The notes beneath the pieces are model-generated. The model did not search any database and was not told the origin of the DNA. It worked only from the letters and a program-made list of their open reading frames with translations. A stretch of 64,000 nt of DNA from assembly GCF_963169125.1 (NCBI RefSeq), contig NC_084794.1, positions 92,859,018-92,923,017 of the forward strand. Reading direction: 5' to 3'. A program made the position numbers and the translations under genes. This DNA is from Humulus lupulus. Taxonomy: Eukaryota > Streptophyta > Magnoliopsida > Rosales > Cannabaceae. Below are positions 55,228 through 64,000 of the stretch, piece after piece (position 1 is the stretch's first letter; every line of letters begins with the position of its first letter).

Positions 55228-58200
55228 TTAACTTTAATATTTTTTCAGGAGGAGATGACTCAAAAGCGGGCATCACAAAGTACGCCTATTGCCTCATCTG
55301 CTGCATCTTGTGTTGGTGGTTCTAATGTCCCACTGCCTCCAGACTTGGGCATAGTCTGTGATGTTCTAGGTCCTTGATCCCGCTATAAGAAAGGATTTGG
55401 GACATTGCCTAGGCTCAAGGCAACTGGAGGACAACGAGCACAGAGTTCTTCCTCCATGTCTGCTAGTCAACCATCTGTGGATGTAGGCTATCCTTGGGAG
55501 GAAAACGAACAACTTAAAATGAAGCAGCAAGCCCATGGAAAATACATGTTGTAACATCCTCCTAATCTAGGACCGTTACACTGTGTACTTTAAATTGTGT
55601 CTGACTTGCTAATCAAGTCATTTGGCTTAAAACATGTAACTATGGTTAATGTCAAGGGTTAGGGTTAAAAATTTTTGGCCAAAGGAACCGTTGAATTTTA
55701 TTTAAAAAGTTTCATACATTCATGGGATCCCAAAATATTACAACTAAACTATTAAAAAGGTGTATATACATCAAAATTACATCCAACCGACCTAATCGGC
55801 AAAAACAGGGCTACAATCCTAGTTCCTCTTAAATATCCTCGGCTGTGGTGGTCGAGCAGCCGCATATGTACACGCTGCCACTGAAGCTCTCCAACTCATG
55901 GTTGGTCAAGCTTTCCCTTCACCTTACCTGCACCACAAAGCACCCGTGAGCCAAGGCTCAGCAAGAAAACTCTACATGTGCATAAACAGAAAATACAGAT
56001 TTCCAGATACTTATCTAGCATGTCCAACAATAATAACCTACACATACAGTCATTGAGTTACAAACAAATGGTAATTAGACAATTTTGGGGCCACTTCCCT
56101 GAATAGTGGACAATAGAGCCAACCACGGGGCCTATGCCCTAGCTATGTGACCATACAGTCACCTGGGGCCCTCGCCCTTAGCTCTGAGTAACTAGCCATA
56201 GAGCTATCCCAACACCTTTGATTTTCCAACGACCATAGAGTCGGCCAACGTAATGGCACATTGCTGATTTAGGCCTAACCCTTTCGACCAGCACGCAACG
56301 TGCTTTTTCCATCCTTGACTAATAAGTCAAGCCCTGATCCAGGTATTCTAACGTCAATACAGAAATAAATATGAATAAGCATATCCCAACAAAATGAGCA
56401 TGCATGTTTGTTAATCACGTAACACCATCGAGTAACCGTACTCGTAATACTAATCATACCTATTTAACGGGGCCTCAGGCCCTAACCACGGAATCCATGC
56501 AACAAATTAAATAGGTGAAACAATAACTTAAACATAAACGTTCTCAGGGGCTCAAGCCCTAATCATAATTATTGATAATAGTTAGGCCAAGCCCTGATCA
56601 CATATACACGTATTGGGTGCAGTTTTCTTACAACAGATTCAAGTATAGCGTAAAATAAGGATGACCCTTGAGCACTATCCCGATTTCGAGCCCCTAGCGA
56701 TAACCTAGTCACAACCATAATAGAAGATTCCATCAATGACGAGCAAATAAAGGCTTCCAAACCGAGTCCTAGCCTCCGGGGCCTCGAATTCCACTAACCG
56801 GGTAGGAGAATCAATCTTGAGCCCTAAGGAAAAGGTTCCCATCATTAAAAACTCACCAAGGCCAAAACATCCCAGGCGAGCCGCGACCTGCCCTTGAGGG
56901 TCGTGGCTCGCCCCTCTAATATGAGGTCTTCTCCCTCTGCCAAAGGGATGCGGGCCACGAATTTCCCAAGAGGGTCGCGGTGTGCCTCCCAGCCAGAGGC
57001 CTCCCAGGACCCTGGGTTCGGCTAAGTCGTGGCCCGTCAAGAACAAAACTACGACTTGGCCCTGCGAACCCAGGTTTTTCTTCATTTTCCAACAGCCAAA
57101 TCCTACCTAAACTATCCCAATTTCACCCCAAAACAATAATTCTATCACCACAATAGTTTTAACATCTTCCCAGCGGCAGAACCCAACAAAAATCTAGTTA
57201 TAAAACTCATCAAAACACCAAATTCAACTCTTGAGCTATAAGGTTCAACAACACCTCAAAACAGCTGCAAATTCTTACATAAATCAGTTAAACACAGAGG
57301 TTAAATTGTTACCTTAGTTGTGAATAATGATCCCTTAGCCACAAGCTATCCAAATTCCGATTCCAAGCCTTCAATTCTTTGGTTTCTAGCCAAAATCCTT
57401 CTTAATTCCTCAAATACTAGCTTAAGGAAGCTTTAGAGAGAAAGAGAGTGAAAGAGAGAGAAAGAGTCGATCTAGAGAAGTGTTTATGTGTTTCTTAATG
57501 TTTCCTAAGGCTTAAGTTTCACTTAAGCTAATCTCGGACTCGGGGTACCAAAAACGACCCCGAGGGAAAAATGGTCAAATTCTCCAGTATTCCCTCCTAA
57601 ACTCTCTAACTCAAAATATATCCCTAATTATTCCTTCCCATTACCCGATAACCCAATTAAATACCAAATACCCAAAATACCCCTTGTCTCGCCCTGAGTC
57701 GTGTATTTGGTGCCATTGTGACTTTCTCGCTAACTTGCTCCCTAGGATCATCTCGTGCCGAGTAACTCAAATAAACCCACATAATAATGTGGTCTAACAT
57801 ATATATCACATATATGCACATATATACAATTATGCCCATAACGGGCCAAATTATCGAAATTGTCCTTCTAATAAGAAACGAGCCCACATGCATATTTAAT
57901 ATCCCTAAACATGCACAACCAGTTATATTATCATATAACTCAGATAATCACAATCAAATATATCAAATAAACATATAACTCCATATATTGTCATCCTGAC
58001 CCCCTAATCAAGGCCCTAAGCCTTATTAGATAATTTTGGGACATTACACATGCTCACCCAGAACCAAAAGTAAATTATTATTTTTTTTTATAAAAAAAAA
58101 AAAAAAACTTTTCTTGAAGCATTTTTTTTGGCAAAAGTGATTTTTTTTTTTAAAAAAAATCTTTGCCGGCGACTCAGACTCCTTCAGTAAAAGTCACAAC

Positions 58201-58400
58201 TTCGCCGCCAAAATATCGTCCCACGATGTCATTGGACAATCTTTTCTAGATGTGAATATTTTTCTTGATGATTATTTATTGCCGGCAATAACACCTTTAC
58301 CGGTGCGAGTTGGATGTCGTCAGTGAAAGGTGGAAACAACGGCCAATCTCCGGTGACGTCACGCAATAGCGCGTCGGCAAAATTAATAGAACTTTGCGGG
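55228..58400 (+). mobile_element. CACTA-like DNA transposon remnant, split by a solo LTR
   Basis: 55256-55549 reads as a coding scrap (MTQKRASQSTPIASSAASC; FGTLPRLKATGG; EENEQLKMKQQAHGKYM) with one internal TGA. It resumes as LTQNQK and a stop at 58053. This resembles the C-terminal part of plant transposase-associated (TNP-like) proteins. After a T/A-rich stretch, 58160-58400 has repeated GCCGGC/ACCGGT/GTCGGC-type motifs (TTGCCGGCGAC, ATTGCCGGCAATA), as in the subterminal regions of CACTA elements. No CACTA terminal repeat was found. Class assignment is tentative. Confidence 0.5.
55550..58048 (-). mobile_element. Solo LTR (2499 bp), chromovirus-like family, TSD CATGT/CATGC
   Basis: The minus strand starts TGTAATGTCCC at 58048 and ends AGGAGGATGTTACA at 55550. 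The duplications at 55545-55549 and 58049-58053 have one mismatch. The host reading frame crosses the insertion (…KYM then LTQNQK). No internal domain. Confidence 0.88.
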
Positions 58401-58429
58401 TGAAAAAGTAGGGTTTTGCCAAGCTGTAT

Positions 58430-59570
58430 ACAATAATTGTGGTGGTCCTAGCCAATTTGAGCAGTGAATGGTAGCAAAGTTCAATAACACCATCCCTATG
58501 GAGTAAGTCAACATGGTAGGTAATTTCAATAGGCAAGCAAAAAATCCTTTCTCCAATTCATTTAATCCAGGGTGGAGAAATCACCCCAATTTTTCATGGA
58601 GAAATAATCAGGGCCAGCAACCTCAATCCTAACCTCAGTCTCAGCAGCTCATGCCTCAACCTCCATCACCACCACCTAGGCCACCAACACATGAAAAGAA
58701 GCCAAATAAGTTACAAGTTGCACTGTTGACTCTGACCAACTCCCAAGCTTAGTTTATGACTGAAACTTGCTCATCCATCAGAAATCTTGAAATGCAAGTG
58801 GATCAATTTGAAAATATGCTACAAAGTAAACCTTAAGGAAAATTTCCAAGTAATACTGAGGTGAATCCTAAGGAACAACGCAATACAATCTCTTTGAGGA
58901 GCGATAAGGAGTTGGAATAATCAATTGAGAAGTCTAGTCCTCCACAAAAAATGGATTTTGAGAAAGCGAGTAAGGTAGAAGAAAAGGATACCGAGGACTT
59001 TGATAAGAAGCAGCCACTGGTGATTTATGAGCATCATATAAAAATTACATATCCATAGAGGCTCTGCAAAAACAATCTTGACAAGTAGTTTGCTAAATTT
59101 TTAGAAGCTTCCAGAAGCTTCACATAAATATTCCATTTGCTGAGGCGCTTGAGCAAATGCCAACTTACCTTAAATTCTTGAAGGAAATTTTATCAAAGAA
59201 AATGAAGTTTTAGGAATATGAGACAGTTGCATTTACTGAGGAGTGCAATCCAATATTGCAAAAGAAATTACCGCCAAATCTTAAAGATCCTGGTAGTTTC
59301 ACTATTCCATGCTCTATAAGGGCTCTGTGGTGACAAAAGCTTTATGTGATTTAGGGGCTAGTGTAAATCTAATGCCTCTATCGATCTTTCACGAGTTGAA
59401 ATTGGGAGAAGCTTGCCCTACTACTGTGTTCCTACAAATTGCAGATCATTCAGTTAAATATTTTCATGGAGTGATTGAAATTACCCATGAGGTATGTTTG
59501 CATTTTTGTATTTTTTTTCAAGCTTTACACTTTCCAAATGTGTATATAAAAATTTTAAATGTGTAGATCT
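58430..59570 (+). pseudogene. Athila-like gag end and protease fragment
   Basis: Gag C-terminal part: FNPGWRNHPNFSWRNNQ and a Gln/Pro-rich stretch (58560-58690), then a helical NLEMQVDQFENML. The aspartic protease motif ALCDLGASVNLMPLSIFHEL follows (about 59336), with VFLQIADHSVKYFHGVIE, all very typical of Athila-type elements. The catalytic motif is DLGAS. There are many stops and frameshifts. It ends in A-rich sequence near 59570. The orientation is opposite to the Athila remains further right. Confidence 0.82.
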
Positions 59571-60043
59571 CAAAAAAAAAAAAATATACCCAATTTAAAT
59601 AAAAATCACCTCAAACAGATACCTGAGTGAAAAATTATACCTGCATTAATCGCATTGAGCAACCATTTAGAAAAGTCATTTTTTCATGAAAAAATTGATT
59701 TTTAAGGCCCTATCAAGCTGGAATCAAGCACCATCGAGCAACCATTGAACAAAGTCAATTTTCTGCAGATTTCAAAGTTTCAAATTTGACAAAAAAAAAA
59801 TAGTAAAAGAAAATCATGCCCAGATCTGTTTGGAATGTAGTATTTAGTGTCTTAAGTGAAAGAAACATCACTATATTTGAGAAAAAAATTACTTTCCTAT
59901 ATATTTATACTCCAAAAATCCTCAAAATGTATGTTGCTTTGGGTATTGTGTTGATTTTTACAAGACGGACGAAATTATGGAGGCTTGGTGGTGGCTGCCA
60001 TGGGAGAAGATTGGTGTGATCGTGGTTGTTGTGAAAGTGAACC
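59571..60043. other. Non-coding stretch
   Basis: Two related phrases, GAGCAACCATTTAGAAAAGT and GAGCAACCATTGAACAAAGT (about 59659 and 59737), are the only structure seen. Confidence 0.4.

Positions 60044-60117
<74 letters not shown>
60044..60117 (+). repeat. (GA)n microsatellite
   Basis: About 35 GA units with two early interruptions. Open frames through it are artefacts of the repeat. Confidence 0.95.
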
Positions 60118-60118
<1 letters not shown>

Positions 60119-60488
60119 AAGAAGAGGAAATGGGAGGGGTGTTTTGGGGAAGTTTGGAAAGTTTAGCATCATTTTTTAATTTACATAATGCCTAGTGTTT
60201 GGTGACTATCATCTTTTCCACACTAGAGATTTCACAACAATATAATTTTTATGGTTTACTTGTCCCCATGCTTATTTGATTCCACTTACTCGCACACTAC
60301 TAACAACTCCCCAAGGTTAATTAGCATATGCAGATTGAGAATTTTGTTCAAATTTACTTTAATCAGAGATTGTTTATGGTCAAAGGACAAGATTTGGTTT
60401 TTTTCCAAGTATTCTTTCACAATTACACAATAATATAAAAAGAGAAATAAAAGACAAAATAAATAATGTTAACTATAATTGAACAAGA
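60118..60488. other. Unassigned stretch sharing a short LTR block
   Basis: TTGGTGACTATCATCTTTTC at about 60199 is the reverse complement of a block at about 61960 in the Athila-like LTR. Similarity stops after about 28 bases. Nothing else recognised. Confidence 0.4.
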
Positions 60489-60867
60489 GTTGGGAGGCAT
60501 AGCATGCCATCAACCATAACAAAAATAAAGTAAAAACTAGGAGGCAAAATTTCCATCAACTAGTAAATAAGGTAAAATAAAATATATGTAAAAAAAAGCT
60601 AGAAGGCACATGCGCCATCAACTAAAGAAAAGAGTTGGGAGGCATAGCATGCCATCAACCATAAAGAAAATAAAGCAAAAACTAGGAGGCAAAAATTGTC
60701 ATCAACTAGTAAATTTGCACAAAAATATAACAACACAAATAAATAAAGCAAATTACAACAAATGTTAGGAGGCACATGTGTCGTCAACTAACAAAAATGT
60801 AGCAAAAATAAAAATATTACAACAAAAGTTACAAAAAAAATTAGGAGGCACAAGTGCCATCAGCTAA
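60489..60867 (-). repeat. Array of seven small imperfect palindromes
   Basis: Units at 60489-60514, 60537-60563, 60599-60624, 60634-60659, 60682-60709, 60764-60792 and 60841-60867. The common form is (C/G)T(A/T)GGAGGCA…TGCCATCAAC(T)A, with GGCA/TGCC cores and complementary CTAG/CTAG or GTTG/CAAC ends. Units 1-3 and 4-6 recur in the same order, so there was also a ~150-190-bp duplication. Linkers are A-rich. They lie on the interior side of the Athila-like primer binding site. Confidence 0.85.
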
Positions 60868-61045
60868 AAAATGTAATAAATGTATGAGTAATGTTTTTTT
60901 TATGGGTGGTAGAAGCGTCTCAAATTTTCTTATTATTTTTTTTTATATATTTTTATATTTTTGTAGTTTTCTTAAGTGCAAAAATTAAAATAACTAGTAG
61001 AAGAATGCACTAACCTTGAGAAAAACTTCGGTTCTTTTCTTGCAA

Positions 61046-61070
61046 CTCCCTGGCAACGGTGCCAAAAACT
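61046..61070 (-). promoter_or_regulatory. Athila-type primer binding site
   Basis: The minus strand reads TTTTTGGCACCGTTGCCAGG just after the LTR end CCAATCA. It closely matches the classical Athila form TGGCGCCGTTGCCGGGGA. Confidence 0.82.
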
Positions 61071-62877
61071 TGATTGGACCAAAATGGGTACATTTTAAAT
61101 ATTTATAACTCGCAAGTGCACGAATCTTATATGGAGTATAGTGTTCGTGTAAGCACGAGGTCGAACCCAATGATATTGACTAAAATAAAAAAGAAACTAT
61201 TTCAAACCAAAATTAAATAAATTCTAACCTACCTCCAAGGACTGGTAAGATCTAATGTCAAGAAAATAAAATAAAAGATATAAAATAAAGATATTTAAGA
61301 CAAAAAAAAACAAATTATGATTTGTAAGCAAGTTTTAAAAGGAATATTATTAATGTATTAGAATCCACAAAATGTAAGTTTAATAATATTTATAAGTATA
61401 TTGATTCTCAAGTTTATTGATGGTGGAAATTAATCAAACTATCACCTTTTTAAAATTATATTTTCTATTTAAGCACAAGTTATTATAGAAATATAGGATT
61501 TATCTTCACTTTTAAAATTATAATTTCAATGTATTTATTATGAATCAATCTAATGAAAAAAAAAAAAAAATCAAAGAACATTATTTATAAGGCAAAACAT
61601 AATATTTTCGTTCTAAGCTTGGATATGCTCAATTTAATGGCATACCTTAATCAAAGAATATTATGATTTTGCACAAATGAAGAACAAAGTTTAAATATGT
61701 TCCAACAATTAAAAAAATATAATATATTAAAGATGAAAAAAGATATTTGAAGAAGAAAATCCAGACTTTATTGCACAAAATGGGAAATCAACATACAAAA
61801 TAAACATAATCTAGTTACATATTGTTTCATCATCACCTTAATAATATTAAAAGGATTAGAAACTCATAACTAGAGTAGAAATTACAATACAAAAGAGATA
61901 CACACTTGAAAATGCTCTTGAAAAACACTAAAATAGAGAAGAGAATGGTAGAGAGAAAGTGTGGAAAAGATGATAGTCACCAAAAATTAAGCACCCAAAA
62001 AGAGTCTTGAAATTACATATTTATAGCCAAAATGAGAGTATTAAAATAATTAATTTAAATGAATTAAATAAAGAATAATATGGCATAGACAGAGGTAAAT
62101 TTTTTAGTGTAGTGATGATTTTTGTTGTAAAATATATAGAAAAGTTGAGTAAAAATGTAGCATTGTTGGACATTGTGGGACAAGGGGACAAAGAGACCAT
62201 TGATGGGCTCAAGAGAAGAGGGGCAAGAGGCTAGGCTGTTGTTGGCTCGTGGGCTGGGAGCATCTGGGCTTCGGGTGGGCTTGGTTGGAAAAGGAAGCAC
62301 TGGCCTGGGAGGAGAGAATAGGTTGTCGTGTTTGGGCTTGGGAGAGGTGCAGGCGGGCTGGGCAGGCAGCAAGATGGACCGTGGACCTAAGGGGTTGGGA
62401 TGAAGTAGGCAAGCCCAAGAGGAGAAGGGAAAACTTGCTGGGCTGGGCAGCGCCTTTGGGCCTTGGAGCATTCTCATCATTTTTCTCATTTCTTTCTTCA
62501 AAATTAACACCTTTCTTTTCTTTCTTTTCAAGCATAAAATGTAACTTACTTCCTACAAACTAAATATACATTAAATTATAATAAAATATTTTTAATTATA
62601 AAATAACTCTTATTAAGTCCATCAAAATATTAATTGACATTTCAATTTATGTTGACATTTAAGTTCACTAAAATCACATTGTTAACTTTTAATCTCACAA
62701 CACTAATTTCAAATAATTAAACTACAACACATTACAATAAAATATATATAAAAACATATAAAAATCTAAAAAATTACAATAAGACTAATAAATTCAAAAT
62801 TACTTAAAAACTCAAAGACTAAGCAACAATTAGCATAAAAAATGTGGTAAAATAACTCTATTTTTGTAGAGTTATCA
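61071..62877 (-). repeat. Athila-like LTR (about 1807 bp)
   Basis: The minus strand starts TGATAACTCTAC at 62877 and ends TTGGTCCAATCA at 61071. TATA box GGCTATAAATATG lies at about 62031-62019. A GC-rich patch (62200-62470) gives chance open frames on both strands. One side has the primer binding site and the other a polypurine-like tract with integrase beyond it, so the LTR has element interior on both sides. Confidence 0.8.
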
Positions 62878-63678
62878 CACTCCCAAATTTAAAGTTTTGC
62901 TAGTCCTCAAGCAAAATAAAATTAAAACACACAATTTTTTTTTATTGGCGATATCTTAAGTATTTTCTCAAAAATTCCACAATGATAAGAACTCTAAAAA
63001 ACTTATGAATATAGATTAAGCTTATGTATTTAATCAAATAGTCAATCTTGTTTTCTAAAATATATTTTTAAGAACAATTACTTCTCATATAAACTTATAA
63101 AAATTAGAAGTGTTATATTATGAAAAATCTATATATATATATATAATTTAAGAAAAATTGACCCAATAATTAGAAACAAAGCTTAAGAAATATTCATATT
63201 TTTAAGATAACTACAATCATACTCAATCAAGGTTCTTATCATTGGAATTAAAAATAATATATCACCAAAGTTTAAAACAAAATAAAAATTTAGAAACAAC
63301 ATAATAGCAAAAAAAATATATAATTTTTAAACAAACTTAACACAATTCTACCCTCAAATTCAACATAATGAATAATAAATAATCATTAAACTCAGTACCC
63401 CCAAACTTAATTTAAGCATTGTCCTCAATGTGTCAAAATTAAAATTTACAAGAGGTTTGAATTTAGAAGGGTCGTACCTCATCATGGCGCATCGTCAAAA
63501 GAGCAAGAAACACTTAACAAAAAGTAAAACACACGAAAGTAAACACGAAAATAAGCACACAAAAATAAACACACAAAACAAATAAAACACAAGTTACCAA
63601 GAGTAATCGCAAGCAATCAAATAACTTGGTAAATAGGATCCTCAAGGATGATTTCATCAACTTCATCGATTTTTAATT
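62878..63678 (-). other. Athila-like 3' interior with two polypurine-like tracts
   Basis: The minus strand has AATTTGGGAGTG next to the LTR (62878-62890). It also has TTAAGTTTGGGGGTACTGAG near 63388-63408, each preceded by a TTGAGGAC phrase. Otherwise AT-rich and non-coding. Confidence 0.6.
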
Positions 63679-64000
63679 CTAAAAATGGTTTAATTTTTGT
63701 CCATTGACTTTAAAGATATCACCATTTTTAGGATTTTCAATTTCAATAGCTCCATGTGGAAAAATAATACAAACAATGTAAGGATCAGACCACCTAGAGT
63801 GTAACTTTCCCTGGAATAAATACAAACGAGAGTTGTATAAAATGACTTTTTGACCTCGAAAAAAATCTTTTCTCAAAATATTTTTGTCATAGTAAACTTT
63901 CATACGATCCCTATATTTTTTTAAATAGTCATATGCATCATTCCTAATTTCTTCTAATTCATTCAACTGAAGCTTTATTTTCTCACCTGTTTTGTCTAGA
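63679..64000 (-). pseudogene. Athila-like integrase C-terminus (runs off window)
   Basis: The minus strand reads NELEEIRNDAYDYLKKY, ILRKDFFRGQKVILYNSRL, FQGKLHSRWSDPYIV and HGAIEIENPKNG, ending VNGQKLNHF and a stop at 63679. This is the C-terminal domain that follows the DDE core in Athila-type integrases. The frame is open to the window edge, so it may be a fragment of an otherwise readable pol. Confidence 0.85.

Noticed and set aside
60044..60195. Open frames of alternating Arg-Glu or Leu-Ser
   Set aside because: They are translations of a (GA)n microsatellite and appear in all phases.
60489..60867. CRISPR-like array
   Set aside because: Repeats are regularly spaced but vary in sequence, the linkers are A-rich low complexity, and the setting is a plant retrotransposon.
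62064..62563. Frames of 104-155 aa on both strands
   Set aside because: They lie in the GC-rich part of the Athila-like LTR; overlapping opposite frames with Pro/Ser bias are composition effects.

Overview
This is plant nuclear DNA, almost certainly from a eudicot. It is AT-rich (many stretches of TATA-type microsatellite), has long GT-AG introns, and is built mostly of nested LTR retrotransposons of plant-specific lineages: chromovirus-like, Tat and Athila-like Ty3/gypsy, Ty1/copia, and a Cassandra-type TRIM. I cannot name the species from sequence alone. No tRNA gene, functional rRNA gene, organellar or bacterial sequence, or CRISPR array was seen.

Layout, left to right. 1-12981: the 5' half of a minus-strand Ty3/gypsy chromovirus-like element (pol, gag, iMet-type primer binding site, 5' LTR) running off the left edge. 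A related 2.55-kb solo LTR (3148-5700) sits in its gag. A 3'-truncated Tat-lineage element (7501-12294) sits in its LTR, and that element itself holds an intact-looking Cassandra TRIM carrying 5S-rRNA-like sequence (11109-11899). 12982-16361: a scrap of coiled-coil coding sequence, low-complexity repeats, a foldback/MITE-like inverted repeat and a ~400-bp tandem duplication. 16362-21429: a gag-less copia element. 22570-24543: the only host gene I can support, a two-exon minus-strand 2-oxoglutarate/Fe(II) dioxygenase of the jasmonate-induced-oxygenase (JOX)-like group, 350 aa, with all catalytic residues present. 25590-26415: a LINE ORF1 scrap.

26416-37171: two copia elements of one family in opposite orientation, the minus one inserted in the gag of the plus one. 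The LTR of the minus copy was later hit by two solo LTRs (31859-32788 and 33849-35895). 37172-49917: a full-length 12.7-kb Tat element with 796-bp LTRs and perfect 5-bp target duplications. It has gag, PR-RT-RNaseH-aRNaseH-integrase with six premature stops, a 69-bp tandem repeat, and on the opposite strand a spliced accessory gene with its own apparent promoter. 49954-58048: three more ~2.4-2.5-kb solo LTRs of the chromovirus-like family, one nested in another, and one splitting a CACTA-like DNA transposon remnant. 58430-64000: Athila-like remains, namely a plus-strand gag/protease scrap, an array of seven small hairpins, then a minus-strand primer binding site, 1.8-kb LTR and integrase C-terminus running off the right edge.

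Almost every coding region here except the dioxygenase is broken. Most premature stops are one C-to-T step from CGA, CAG or CAA, as expected from decay of methylated, silenced DNA. The nesting gives a relative order of insertions. The most interesting item is the four-coding-exon antisense gene in the Tat element, which keeps its reading frame across three introns and has a TATA box and a likely leader intron.
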